NCBI RefSeq assembly: GCF_031456545.1
Contig: NZ_JAVDUV010000001.1
Span: 1,612,001-1,676,000 of the forward strand
Direction: 5' to 3'
DNA from: Agromyces sp. 3263
Lineage (GTDB): Bacteria > Actinomycetota > Actinomycetes > Actinomycetales > Microbacteriaceae
DNA length: 64,000 bases
Made by a program: the position numbers and the translations under genes. Shown piece after piece: positions 8,048-16,735 of this stretch (the first letter of the stretch is position 1; every line of letters begins with the position of its first letter). The notes below the pieces were generated by a model. It did no database searches. It had not been told where the DNA came from and saw only the letters and a list, made by a program, of their open reading frames with translations.

Positions 8048-8117
8048 CCGGAATGCAGGAGAATCCGGTCGATGGCCCGCCCAGGGCGCTCATGGAGCGG
8101 ATTCTCCTGCGTTTCGC
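8048..8117. repeat. Intergenic dyad repeat, copy A
   Basis: Two inverted units of about 21 bases lie at 8048-8068 and 8097-8117. The central GCAGGAGAATCCG (8055-8067) is exactly complementary to 8098-8110, with a 30-base loop. A diverged copy of the same dyad occurs at 32236-32317, so this is a dispersed element rather than a simple terminator. Confidence 0.65.
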
Positions 8118-8172
8118 GGGGCCGCGTCCGGGTCCGGGGCGGCGGCGCGGCATCCGTCGTACGCTGCTCGTC

Positions 8173-8742
8173 ATGCGCTTCGGAACGCTGGACTTCACGC
8201 CGGCCCTCGACTCCCCCGGGCTGCTCGCGCCGCCGACGGCCGCGGCCCTGCAGCGAGCGGATGCCGCGGGCGCATCGGATGCCGCGAGCCCGGCCCCACC
8301 CGCCGGTGAGGTGCTGGTCGTCGCGATCGACCCCGGCCTCGCCGACACCGCCGCCTTCTGCGCCCACTACGAGATCTCGATGGAGGACGGCGCGAACTGC
8401 GTGATCGTGCAAGCCCGCCGCGGCGAGCGCACCTGGTACGCCGCGTGCCTCGTGCGCGGCTCCGATCGGGCCGACGTCAACGGGGTCGTGCGTCGCCACC
8501 TCGACGCGCGCAAGCTGTCGTTCGCGCCGATGGACGACGCGGTCGCGCTGAGCGGCATGGAGTACGGCGGGATCACGCCCGTGGGGCTTCCCGCCGACTG
8601 GCCGATCCTCGTCGACGAGTCAGTCGCCGGCCATGAGCGGCTCATCGTCGGCAGCGGCGTCCGTGGCTCGAAGCTGCTCGTGACGGGCGCGTTCCTCGCG
8701 GGCCTGCCGAACGCCGAGGTGCTGCGGATCGCGCAGGGCTGA
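8173..8742 (+). CDS. YbaK/EbsC family aminoacyl-tRNA deacylase-like protein
   Basis: The 189-residue protein carries the YbaK/ProX editing fold from about residue 55 onward. CVIVQARRGERTWYAACLV, then VNGVVRRHLDARKLSFAP, and the GGITPVGLPADWPILVD strand-loop are the recognisable blocks. Members hydrolyse mischarged aminoacyl-tRNA in trans, for example Cys-tRNA(Pro) or Ala-tRNA(Pro); which substrate applies here is not clear. The start at ATG 8173 (MRFGTLDF) avoids a long unlikely N-terminal extension through the dyad repeat. The gene stands alone and is convergent with the flotillin gene. Confidence 0.85.
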   Translation: MRFGTLDFTPALDSPGLLAPPTAAALQRADAAGASDAASPAPPAGEVLVVAIDPGLADTAAFCAHYEISMEDGANCVIVQARRGERTWYAACLVRGSDRADVNGVVRRHLDARKLSFAPMDDAVALSGMEYGGITPVGLPADWPILVDESVAGHERLIVGSGVRGSKLLVTGAFLAGLPNAEVLRIAQG

Positions 8743-8764
8743 CCGGACCGACGGCGACGAGTGG

Positions 8765-8808
8765 ATGCCGAACCCGCGGATTCCCGCTCGAGGGCGCGGG
8801 TTCGGCAT
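8765..8808. terminator. 14-bp bidirectional stem-loop terminator
   Basis: ATGCCGAACCCGCG (8765-8778) is exactly complementary to 8795-8808, with a 16-base loop. It lies between the convergent YbaK and flotillin genes and can serve both. Confidence 0.75.
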
Positions 8809-8846
8809 CTCCTCGCCGGAAATGGGTGCCTGGGCGGAGCGCCCGG

Positions 8847-10319
8847 CTACTCCACCAGGGCCGGCGCGCTCGCCTCGCGCTCTGCGACTGCGACCGCGTC
8901 GCGGCGCTCGGCCGCGGCGCCGACCGCGCCGTGCGCGTCGCCGTTCCGGGCGATGGCGCTTCCGGCCGCCGCGCCGGCCGCGGTGCCGCCGACCAGCCCG
9001 CCGATGAGCTCCCGCAGCCCGACGCCCATCGTCGAGCTCAGCATCGCGTCGACCTCGGTGAGGCCCGAGACCGCGTTCTTCGCGAGCTGCGAGGCGCCGT
9101 CGGTCGAGACGACGGTGAGCTGGTCGATGTTCGACATGGGGGCGGCGAGTTCGCGGGCGATGAGGGGCAGCGCGTCGATGACCCGCATCTGCAGCAGCGC
9201 CTCGGACTGCTGGGCGACGGCCTCTGCGGCGGCCTTGGTCGCGGCGGCCTCGGCCGCACCACGGGCCTGGATGGCGTCGGCCTCGGCAAGGCCCTCGGCC
9301 CTCAGCGCCTCCGCCGAGGCGGTGCGGGCGACCCGGTCGGCCTCGGCGGCGATGCGCACCGCCTCGGCGGCGGCCTCGGCCTCCACCTTGACCTTGTAGG
9401 CCTGGGCGTCGGCGACGGCCTTGACCTCGGAGTCGAGCTCGGCGGCGCGCAGCGCGGCGCGCTTCTGGGCGGTGATCTCCTGCTGCGCCACGACCTCCTG
9501 CTGCGACAGTGCCTCGGCGAGCGGTCGGGCCGCTGCGGCCTCGGCGGTGGCCTTGTCGGTCTCGCGCTGGAGCGCGGCCTTGCGCTGGGCCAGGCCGGCC
9601 TCGCGCTCGGCGACGGTCTGCTCGGCGGCGATCACGGCCTCGCGGGCCTCGCGCTGCGCCTCGGCCTCGGCGATCTCGGCCTGCTTGCGCACCTTGGCCT
9701 GCTCGGCGCGGCCGAGGTCGTCGATGTAGCCGTTGTTGTCGGAGATGCCCTTGATCTCGAACGAGTCGACGTCGAGGCCCTGGTTGGCGAGCGACTCGCG
9801 GGCGACGCCGAGCACGGACGCCGAGAGCTCGTCGCGCCGGTTGATGATCGTGGTGACATCCGTCGCACCGATCGACGCGCGGAGCGAGCCCGACAGCACC
9901 TCCTGGGCGAAGATGTCGATGTTCTTGTCCTGCCCCAGGAACCGCTGGGCCGCTGCACGGATGGCGGACGCGCTGTCGCCGACCTTGACGATCGCGACGG
10001 CGTCGACATGCACGGTGATGCCGTTGTTCGTCTGCGCCTCGGCGCGGATCTCGATCGCCCGCGAGCGCAGCGAGATCTTGTGCGCCTTCTGGAAGAACGG
10101 CATGATCCAGACGCCCTGCCCGTGCACGACGCGCTGGCCGGATTCCTCGGTGTCGATGCCGTCGACGACCTTGCGCTTCGAGCGCTTGCCGGTGACGACG
10201 ATCGCCTCATCGGGTGACACGTTGCGGTAGAGCACCTTCGCCCAGATCCACAGGATGACGACGGCGACGATGACGAGGGCGATGATCCCGATGACGGGGG
10301 TGAGGGCGAAGTCGAACAC
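8847..10319 (-). CDS. Flotillin family protein (SPFH domain)
   Basis: This 490-residue protein begins with a membrane segment (FALTPVIGIIALVIVAVVIL, residues 4-23). An SPFH/band-7 domain follows, then a long Ala/Glu/Lys/Gln coiled coil of about 200 residues, and a Gly/Ala-rich C-terminal membrane-associated region. Flotillins scaffold ordered membrane domains and help assemble membrane protein complexes. The GTG start at 10319 is supported by GGAAGG just upstream on the minus strand. A longer frame to 10400 lacks family similarity. No NfeD partner gene is adjacent, unlike in many genomes. Confidence 0.9.
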   Translation of the reverse strand: MFDFALTPVIGIIALVIVAVVILWIWAKVLYRNVSPDEAIVVTGKRSKRKVVDGIDTEESGQRVVHGQGVWIMPFFQKAHKISLRSRAIEIRAEAQTNNGITVHVDAVAIVKVGDSASAIRAAAQRFLGQDKNIDIFAQEVLSGSLRASIGATDVTTIINRRDELSASVLGVARESLANQGLDVDSFEIKGISDNNGYIDDLGRAEQAKVRKQAEIAEAEAQREAREAVIAAEQTVAEREAGLAQRKAALQRETDKATAEAAAARPLAEALSQQEVVAQQEITAQKRAALRAAELDSEVKAVADAQAYKVKVEAEAAAEAVRIAAEADRVARTASAEALRAEGLAEADAIQARGAAEAAATKAAAEAVAQQSEALLQMRVIDALPLIARELAAPMSNIDQLTVVSTDGASQLAKNAVSGLTEVDAMLSSTMGVGLRELIGGLVGGTAAGAAAGSAIARNGDAHGAVGAAAERRDAVAVAEREASAPALVE

Positions 10320-10529
10320 GGGGTCCTTCCGAGGGGGTGTGCGGGGGTTCCGGACAAGACTGTCGGGAGGCGACCGGGAGCGCAATGGGTCGGCCTCCAC
10401 CCCGTCGACGGAAGCCGCGAGTCGCCGTGCACGGATGCCGCGTCACCGCGCGCGCGATGACGGGAAACCCCGAACGTGCGGGGCGAAACCCCCGTGCGCG
10501 GTGTCGGCGGACGGGTGCAGACTGGCGGT

Positions 10530-11243
10530 ATGTGCGGACGATTCGCGAACGACGCCAAGGTCGACGAGATGATCCAGGAGTTCGTCGCCGAGGGCGGCGA
10601 CTTCCGCGACTGGGTGCCCCAGTACTCCATCGCGCCCACCCAGGTCGTGCCCATCGTGCGCGAGCGCAAGAACAACGACACGGGTGAGGTCGCTCGGTCG
10701 GTGGACGCCGCGGTGTGGAACTTCCATCCGTCGTTCATGAAGGACTCGAAGCGTCCGCAGTTCAACACGCGCATCGAGACCGTCGCCACCAACGGCCTGT
10801 GGAAGGGCGCGTTCGCGTCGTCGCGCTGCCTCGTGCCGATGCGCGGCTACTACGAGTGGACGGGCGAGCCCGGCAGCAAGCAGGCATGGTTCCTGCACGG
10901 TGAGCAGCCGCTGCTCGCCGCCGCCGGCATCTACACGGCGCGCAAGGTGGGCGACGAGTGGGAGGTGTCGACGTCGATCATCACGCGCGAGGCTCGGGAT
11001 GCCTCGGGCGAGATCCACGACCGCATGCCGGTGTTCCTCGAGCGGGAGGTCTGGGACGAGTACCTCGCCCCTGTCAAGCTCGACGACGAGGGCAAGCAGG
11101 AGATGGTGGCGCTGCTCACGGCCGAGTCCGAGAAGGTCGCCGCCACGATCTCGAACTACGAGGTCGACCGCCGCGTGAACAACTCGCGCACGGTCGATCC
11201 CGGTGACCCGGCCCTCATCGAACCGCTCGACGCCGCCGGCTGA
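10530..11243 (+). CDS. SOS response-associated peptidase (SRAP/YedK/HMCES family)
   Basis: The mature protein starts with Cys2 (MCGRFAN), the residue that forms a covalent thiazolidine link to abasic sites in single-stranded DNA. The other active-site blocks are present: FNTRIET, RGYYEWTG with the catalytic Glu, and IHDRMPVFL with the His. The length, 237 residues, is normal. It should protect single-stranded abasic DNA from strand breakage at forks. ATG 10530 must be the start, because the catalytic Cys has to be residue 2 after Met removal. No LexA-type box was identified upstream. Confidence 0.93.
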   Translation: MCGRFANDAKVDEMIQEFVAEGGDFRDWVPQYSIAPTQVVPIVRERKNNDTGEVARSVDAAVWNFHPSFMKDSKRPQFNTRIETVATNGLWKGAFASSRCLVPMRGYYEWTGEPGSKQAWFLHGEQPLLAAAGIYTARKVGDEWEVSTSIITREARDASGEIHDRMPVFLEREVWDEYLAPVKLDDEGKQEMVALLTAESEKVAATISNYEVDRRVNNSRTVDPGDPALIEPLDAAG

Positions 11244-11266
11244 TCGCGCCGCTCACACGCATCGGC

Positions 11267-12067
11267 TCACGCGACCGCCCGACGCGCGAAGGCGATGGCG
11301 TCGTCGAGCAGCGCGTCGCGATCGACGTCGCCCTCCCAGCGGTGACCGGCGCCCTCGACGAGCACGAGCGTCGCCTCGGCGCCGGCCGCGGCGAGCGCGT
11401 CGGCGAGCAGCACCGCCTGCGACGCGGGCACCGACGTGTCGGCGGTGCCGTTCACGATGAGGAACGGCGGCGCATCCCCGTGCGCCCGTCGCGCGGGGCT
11501 CGCGGCCGCGGCGGTGGCGGGGTCCGACCCGACGGTGGCGCCGAACCACTTCGCCTCGCTGCAGCCGGGGTCGTGCTCGCGACCGAGGGCGCGGGCGTGC
11601 TCGATGAAGTCGGTCGGCCCGTACCAGTCGATGACGGCGCGCGCCGCGGCATCCGCTCGCAGGCCGACGAGCATGGCGAGCGTCGCACCCGCCGACTCGC
11701 CCCAGAGCACCAGTCGCGAGGCGTCGAGCCCGAGGCCCGGTCCGTTCGCTCGCAGCCAGCCGATGGCCGCGAGCACGTCGTCGACCTGGGCCGGGAAGAC
11801 CGCCTCGGCGCTCAGCCGGTAGTCGACGGATGCCACGGCGAACCCGGCCTCGACGATCCGCTCGAATGCGTCGGCGATGTCGGGCCCGAACTCGCGGCGG
11901 CTTCCGACCTGCCAACCGCCGCCGTGCAGGAAGAGCACGACGGGCAGGGCCGTGTCAGCGGGCGGGCGCGCCGCCGAGGCATCCGACCCCGACGGCCCCG
12001 CGGGCAGGTGCAGGTCGAGCGCGAGCGGCCGGAATCCGTCACGCTCCGCGTACACGACGTCGCGCAT
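11267..12067 (-). CDS. Alpha/beta hydrolase (esterase/lipase, HSL-like)
   Basis: This 266-residue hydrolase has the oxyanion motif HGGGW (48-52) and the nucleophile elbow GESAG (Ser125). Asp210 in NGTADTSVP and His242 in GAGHRW complete the triad. This arrangement is that of the hormone-sensitive-lipase-like esterases, acting on small esters in the cytosol. No signal peptide is present. It starts 2 bases after the stop of the upstream cupin gene, so the two form an operon. The natural substrate is unknown. Confidence 0.9.
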   Translation of the reverse strand: MRDVVYAERDGFRPLALDLHLPAGPSGSDASAARPPADTALPVVLFLHGGGWQVGSRREFGPDIADAFERIVEAGFAVASVDYRLSAEAVFPAQVDDVLAAIGWLRANGPGLGLDASRLVLWGESAGATLAMLVGLRADAAARAVIDWYGPTDFIEHARALGREHDPGCSEAKWFGATVGSDPATAAAASPARRAHGDAPPFLIVNGTADTSVPASQAVLLADALAAAGAEATLVLVEGAGHRWEGDVDRDALLDDAIAFARRAVA

Positions 12068-12069
12068 GG

Positions 12070-12471
12070 TCAGTCGCGCCGGTCGATCGCCACGGCGCCG
12101 TACTCCTCGCCGGTGACGTGCTCGCCCCAGGTCGCGTCGTCGTCCTCCCACATGGCGAGGTGGCACATGAACGAGTCGGCGGATGCCCCGTGCCAGTGCC
12201 ATTCGCCGGGCGGCGTGTGCACGGTGTCGCCGGGTCGCATCACCCGCACCACGCCGCCGCGCGCCTGCACGAGGCCGATCCCGTCGATGACCTGCAGCGT
12301 CTGCCCGAGGGAGTGGCGGTGCCAGGCCGTGCGGGCGCCGGGCGCGAATCGCACGAGGTTGACGCGCAGCCGCGACGGCTCCTCGCCGCGGGCGATGACA
12401 TCGAAGTGCACGTCGCCGGTGAAGAGCTCTGCGGGCCCCTTCGTGGTGGGCTGCTTGGGTTGGAACTGCAT
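12070..12471 (-). CDS. Cupin domain protein, (R)-mandelonitrile lyase-like
   Basis: This single-domain cupin of 133 residues has the metal-binding blocks AWHRHSLGQ and PPGEWHWHG. The pattern is that of the small actinobacterial cupins related to manganese-dependent hydroxynitrile lyases. That activity has been shown for only a few members, so the name is tentative. GGAAGGA lies 5-6 bases before ATG 12471 on the minus strand. It is the first gene of a two-gene unit with the esterase. A role in detoxifying or cleaving a small carbonyl compound together with the esterase is inference. Confidence 0.85.
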   Translation of the reverse strand: MQFQPKQPTTKGPAELFTGDVHFDVIARGEEPSRLRVNLVRFAPGARTAWHRHSLGQTLQVIDGIGLVQARGGVVRVMRPGDTVHTPPGEWHWHGASADSFMCHLAMWEDDDATWGEHVTGEEYGAVAIDRRD

Positions 12472-12609
12472 CGGATTCCTTCCGTGCCGGGCCCGGTCGC
12501 CCGCACACGTCATCGAACGTACGCCTGCGGCGGGGGCCGAGGAAGGCACTGGCGGTACACGTCCCGCAAGGGCCTCCCACCGCCGACGGCCATGGTGTTG
12601 CATGGAACG

Positions 12610-12987
12610 ATGAGCTGGACCGATGACGAACTCGCCCGTGTGGGCGCGGCCGACGAACTGCAGGTCGCGTCCTATCGGGCCGACGGATCGCTGCGCCCGT
12701 TCGTGACCATCTGGGTGGTGCGCTCGGGCGACGACCTGTACGTGCGCTCGGCGTACGGACCCGACAACGGCTGGTTCCGCCGCGCGAAGGCGAGCCGGCG
12801 CGGTCGCATCAGGGCGGGCGGGGTCGAGCGCGACGTCGCCTTCGCGGATGCCGCACCCGACGTGCACGGGGCCATCGACGGCGCCTACCACGCGAAGTAC
12901 GACCGCTACGGTGCCCGCATCGTGAACACCGTCGTCGGCGACCAGGTGATCCCGACGACGTTCCGGTTGGATCCCGCAGCGGACTGA
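12610..12987 (+). CDS. DUF2255 family protein
   Basis: The 125-residue protein begins MSWTDDELARVGAADELQVA and contains RPFVTIWVVRSGDDLYVRS and the NGWFRRAKAS block, all typical of DUF2255. The family has a split-barrel fold like F420/FMN-binding proteins but no proven activity. An in-frame ATG at 12592 exists; I prefer 12610 because the family consensus starts there. It is divergent from the cupin-esterase pair and may be co-regulated with it. Confidence 0.85.
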   Translation: MSWTDDELARVGAADELQVASYRADGSLRPFVTIWVVRSGDDLYVRSAYGPDNGWFRRAKASRRGRIRAGGVERDVAFADAAPDVHGAIDGAYHAKYDRYGARIVNTVVGDQVIPTTFRLDPAAD

Positions 12988-13006
12988 GCAGCCCCGCGGC
13001 GCCTCG

Positions 13007-13357
13007 TCAGTTCGGACCGCCGCCGAGGTCGCCGAGCAGCAGGCCCGACTCGCGCGAGCGACGCTCGAGCTCCATCGGGTCGAGCTCGAGCGGCTCATCG
13101 ACGGGTTCGGTCGCGCTCACGGATGCCGCGGCGGCATCCGTCGGCACGTCGACCGCCGCCCCCTCCGCCTTCAGCCGCTTCTTCGCGGCGCGCTCGACGA
13201 GCACGGGCACGAAGTCGCGCACCCGCCCGCCGTCGAACTTGTGCAGCTCCTCGTCGACGACGGCCTCGATGTGCTCGGGGCTGACCGTCGGGAACCTCTC
13301 CGAGAGTCGGGAGACGACCTCGTCGATGGCGCGGTCCTCATCGGGCTTCTGGCTCAT
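13007..13357 (-). CDS. Three-helix bundle dimerization domain protein
   Basis: The protein has 116 residues. Residues 10-60 (IDEVVSRLSERFPTVSPEHI through VRDFVPVLVERAAKKRL) match the small actinobacterial three-helix bundle dimerization domain, also met as DUF3562-like. The rest is an acidic, Ala-rich tail. The function is unknown. ATG 13357 gives the family-like start; upstream ATGs at 13369 and 13381 are in frame. It lies 57 bases downstream of the MMPL gene on the same strand and may be its distal operon partner. Confidence 0.75.
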   Translation of the reverse strand: MSQKPDEDRAIDEVVSRLSERFPTVSPEHIEAVVDEELHKFDGGRVRDFVPVLVERAAKKRLKAEGAAVDVPTDAAAASVSATEPVDEPLELDPMELERRSRESGLLLGDLGGGPN

Positions 13358-13414
13358 GTGAGCATTCTGCATGGCGACCATCGGGCGGGCAACCGAACCC
13401 GGACGACGTGCAGG

Positions 13415-15988
13415 TCAGCGCGTCCCGGCGGGCTCGACGGGCTCGTCGGCGCCGGGCGCGGCGGATGCCTCGTGCGACGAGCGGTCCGACGGCTCCGCGC
13501 CGTGCACGGGGTGGCTCCGCTCGAGCGCCGCGCCCTCCACGTCGACGTTCGGCAGGATGCGGTCGAGCCACCTCGGCAGCCACCACGCCGATTCGCCGAG
13601 CAGGTGCATCACGGCCGGGATCAGGAGCATCCGCACGATGAAGGCGTCGATCAGCACGCCGATCGCGAGGCCGAAGCCGAGCGGCCGCACCATCGTGAGG
13701 TGCGAGAACACGAACCCGCCGAACACCGCGGCCATGATGATCGCGGCCGCGGTGACCACCGCCCGGCCGTTGCGCAGGCCCGCGACCACCGCGGTGCGAG
13801 CGGGCACGCCGTGCACGTAGGCCTCCCGCATGCCCGACACGAGGAAGAGCTGGTAGTCCATCGCGAGGCCGAACAGCACGCCCATGATGATGATCGGGGC
13901 GAAGTTCAGCACGGGCCCGGGATCGTGCACGCCGAACACCCCGCCGAGCCAGCCCCACTGGAAGATGGCGACGACCGCGCCGAAGGCGGCGAACAGGGTC
14001 AGCACGAACCCGGCGGTCGCGATGAGCGGCACGAGGATCGAACGGAACACGAGGATCAGGATGATCAGCGAGAGGCCCACGACGACGCTGAGGTAGAGCG
14101 GCAGCACGCCGGCCAGCTTGTCGGAGATGTCGATGTTGCCGCTGGCCTGGCCGGCGACGCCGAGGGTGATGTCGCCCTCGAGCGGTGAGAGGTCGCGCAG
14201 GTCGTGCACGAGCTGCTCGGTCGACTCGCTCGACGGGCCGTCGGCGGGCACCACCTGGAAGGCGAAGTAGTCGTTCTCGTCGGAGACGCCGACCGGGGCG
14301 ACGGCGACGACGTCGTTCTGCGCCATCAGGGTGTCGGCGAGGTCGGCCTGCGTCGCCACCACGTCGTCGTCGTCGACGCCGTCGGGCAGCTCGGCCACCA
14401 CGAGGAGCGGCCCGTTCTGGCCCGCACCGAACGCGTCGGCGACCGCCGTGTAGGCGCGGTACTGCGTCGACTCCTCGGCCTCGGACGAGCCGTCGGGCAG
14501 GCCGAGGCGCATCGAGAGGGCCGGGATGGCGATGACGAGCAGCACGACGATCGAGAGCACGGCGCGCAGGATCGCCCGCGAGGTCTTCATCGGCCGCAGC
14601 TCGGGGCTGGCGTGCACCTCGTGCCCGATCTCGCCCCGGGCGCGGCGCGAGAGCACTCGCTGGCCGAGGAGGCCGAGGAGTGCCGGGGTCAGGCTCACGG
14701 CGACGAGCACCGCGATGAGCACGCAGACGGCGCCGACGGTGCCCATGACGCCGAGGAACGGGATGCCGGTGACGTTGAGCGCGAGCAGCGCGATGAGCAC
14801 GGTCGAGCCGGCGAACACGACGGCGTTGCCCGACGTGCCGTTCGCGAGACCGATGGACTCGTGCAGCTCCATTCCCGAGAGCACCTGTCGTCGGTGCCGG
14901 TTGATGATGAAGAGGGCGTAGTCGATGCCGACGGCGAGGCCGAGCATCACGCCGAGCACCGGCGTGACCGACGTCATCTCGACGACCCCCGAGAACGCGA
15001 GCGAGCCGGCGACGCCCACGCCCACGCCGATGAGCGACGTGATGAGCGGCAGCACCGCAGGCAGCAGCGCCCGGAAGACGATGATGAGGACGAGCATGGC
15101 GACGATCACGCCCACGATCTCACCCGGCCCGATGAGCCCGTCGATCGACGCGGCGATGGCCGACGAGTAGTCCACGGTGACGCCGTCGATGCCCGCGGCG
15201 TCGAGCTCGCCGGCGACCGATGCCTTGACCTCCGACGACAGCGAGAAGAGATCGTCGTCGAACATCACGACGCCGATGGCGGTGCTCTCGTCGGTCGAGA
15301 CGGTGCGGATCTCGGCCGCGGCCGTCATGAGGCGGGTGGCGTCGTCGAGCTGCGACTGCTGGGTCGCGAGCTCGGCCGCACCGTCGTCGAGCTGCGTCTG
15401 CTGGGCGGCGAGCTGCTCGGCGCCGGCGTCGAGCTGCGCCTGCTGCGCCGCCAACTGCTCGGCCGCCTGGTCGTAGGCGCCGGCCGCCTGCGCCTGGGCG
15501 ATCGCGGCGTCGAGCTGCGCCTGGCCGGCGTCGAGTTGCGCCTTGGCCGCATCGAGCTGGGCCTGGCCGTCGTCGAGCTGCTGGGCGGCCGTGTCGAGCT
15601 GCGCCTGGCCGTCGACGAGCTGCTGCTCCTGGTCGGCGCGGTCGGATGCCGCGGCGAACGGGTCGACCGTGTCCGAGACGCCGTCGAGCTCGCCGACGTC
15701 GGTGAGGAGGGCGCTGATCTCCTCCTGCTGCTCGGTGGTGAACGCCGACCCGTCCTCGGTCTGGAAGACGACCGTGCCGGTGGCGCCGCCGAGACCCGAG
15801 AGACGGTCGTTGAGCTGTGCGTTGACGCGTTCGGTCTCGGTGCCGGGAATGCTCATGCTCGAGGTGACGGTGCCGCCGAAGGCCAGGAACCCGCCGACGG
15901 CGAGTGCGAGCGCGGCGAGCCAGGCGACGAGCACGGTCCAGGGTCGGCGCGCGGAGAAGCGACCGAGACGGTACAGGAGTTCAGCCAT
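13415..15988 (-). CDS. MMPL family (RND superfamily) transporter
   Basis: This 857-residue inner-membrane exporter has two halves. Each has a large extracytoplasmic loop followed by a cluster of membrane helices, about 12 in total. The start MAELLYRLGRFSARRPWTVL and the GIDYALFIINRHRRQ and AMDYQLFLVSGMREA blocks are MMPL hallmarks. The first loop contains a striking coiled coil of repeated Q-L-D heptads, coded at roughly 15320-15620. MMPL proteins export lipids or drugs with proton motive force. A divergent TetR gene and three half-site operator repeats suggest induction by a toxic or signalling compound. Confidence 0.92.
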   Translation of the reverse strand: MAELLYRLGRFSARRPWTVLVAWLAALALAVGGFLAFGGTVTSSMSIPGTETERVNAQLNDRLSGLGGATGTVVFQTEDGSAFTTEQQEEISALLTDVGELDGVSDTVDPFAAASDRADQEQQLVDGQAQLDTAAQQLDDGQAQLDAAKAQLDAGQAQLDAAIAQAQAAGAYDQAAEQLAAQQAQLDAGAEQLAAQQTQLDDGAAELATQQSQLDDATRLMTAAAEIRTVSTDESTAIGVVMFDDDLFSLSSEVKASVAGELDAAGIDGVTVDYSSAIAASIDGLIGPGEIVGVIVAMLVLIIVFRALLPAVLPLITSLIGVGVGVAGSLAFSGVVEMTSVTPVLGVMLGLAVGIDYALFIINRHRRQVLSGMELHESIGLANGTSGNAVVFAGSTVLIALLALNVTGIPFLGVMGTVGAVCVLIAVLVAVSLTPALLGLLGQRVLSRRARGEIGHEVHASPELRPMKTSRAILRAVLSIVVLLVIAIPALSMRLGLPDGSSEAEESTQYRAYTAVADAFGAGQNGPLLVVAELPDGVDDDDVVATQADLADTLMAQNDVVAVAPVGVSDENDYFAFQVVPADGPSSESTEQLVHDLRDLSPLEGDITLGVAGQASGNIDISDKLAGVLPLYLSVVVGLSLIILILVFRSILVPLIATAGFVLTLFAAFGAVVAIFQWGWLGGVFGVHDPGPVLNFAPIIIMGVLFGLAMDYQLFLVSGMREAYVHGVPARTAVVAGLRNGRAVVTAAAIIMAAVFGGFVFSHLTMVRPLGFGLAIGVLIDAFIVRMLLIPAVMHLLGESAWWLPRWLDRILPNVDVEGAALERSHPVHGAEPSDRSSHEASAAPGADEPVEPAGTR

Positions 15989-16048
15989 TGCCGGGTGCCT
16001 TTCGGGAGCATGGGTTCGGGGCACGCCATCGAGCCAACGACAAGAATA

Positions 16049-16077
16049 CCGACATGTGTCGGATATCCGACATATGT
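16049..16077. promoter_or_regulatory. Operator with three CCGACA/TGTCGG half-sites between MMPL and TetR genes
   Basis: TGTCGGATATCCGACA (16057-16072) is a perfect 16-base palindrome, extendable to 16052-16077 with one mismatch pair. A third half-site CCGACA at 16049-16054 makes a second inverted repeat with 16057-16062 around a 2-base spacer. The location between divergent starts at 15988 and 16123 fits autoregulation by the TetR protein. Confidence 0.82.
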
Positions 16078-16122
16078 GGATGAACTCCACAGGAAGCATC
16101 CGACCGCTGGCAGAATCCTCGT

Positions 16123-16680
16123 ATGGACGTCCGAGTCGAGCGCACGCGCCGTGCCCTGCAGGAGGCGCTGTTCGAGCTCGCCCGCGAACGTTCGCTCGAC
16201 GAGCTCACCATCGCGGACATCGCGGCTCGTGCGGGCGTGAACCGCAGCACCTTCTACCAGCACTACTCCGACAAGGAGACGCTGCTCGCCGACGCGCTCG
16301 ACGCCACGGCCGAGGCGACCGGGGCGGCGCTGCCCGAGCTGGTCGAGCCCCCCTTGGAGCCGCCGCAGGCGCTGTTCTCGTTCCTCGAGCACATCGAGGC
16401 GAACGCCGGACTCTACCAGCGGGTGTTCGGCTCTCCCGGTTCGGCCGTGGTCACTGCGCGCCTGCGCGGTCGCATCGAGCTCATCGTCGGCGACGCCGTC
16501 GTGCGGTCCGGCACCCGGGCGTTCGAGGGGCTGCCGCTCGACGTCGTGGCGGCGGGCATCGCCGGCTCGGCCCTCGGCGTCATCGAGGCGTGGCTCGCCC
16601 GCGAGGAGCGACCCCCAGCGGCGACCGCCGCGGACTGGGTGTGGCGGGTGCTCATCGGGCCCGGTGGCGCCTGGGACTGA
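16123..16680 (+). CDS. TetR/AcrR family regulator, probable repressor of the MMPL exporter
   Basis: The protein has 185 residues with helix-turn-helix IADIAARAGVNRSTFYQHYSD at residues 25-45. The first residues, MDVRVERTRRALQEALFELA, match the common actinobacterial TetR start. The C-terminal half is helical and would bind the inducer. It is divergent from the MMPL gene across a 134-base gap that holds the palindromic operator. The ATG has no strong Shine-Dalgarno, so translation may be from a short or absent leader. Regulation of the exporter is inferred from layout. Confidence 0.87.
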   Translation: MDVRVERTRRALQEALFELARERSLDELTIADIAARAGVNRSTFYQHYSDKETLLADALDATAEATGAALPELVEPPLEPPQALFSFLEHIEANAGLYQRVFGSPGSAVVTARLRGRIELIVGDAVVRSGTRAFEGLPLDVVAAGIAGSALGVIEAWLAREERPPAATAADWVWRVLIGPGGAWD

Positions 16681-16735
16681 GTCCCAGCGTGGTGCGCGCA
16701 CGAGCAGGCGCAGCCGACGCGTCTACGATCGGACG

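Noticed and set aside
13007..13357. Possible antitoxin next to the MMPL gene
   Set aside because: The domain is a three-helix bundle type and no toxin-like partner frame is adjacent.
15310..15640. Periodic CAG/CTG-rich repeats that first looked like a tandem repeat or CRISPR-like array
   Set aside because: The period is a heptad coding a coiled coil in the MMPL gene; units are not identical and there are no spacers.
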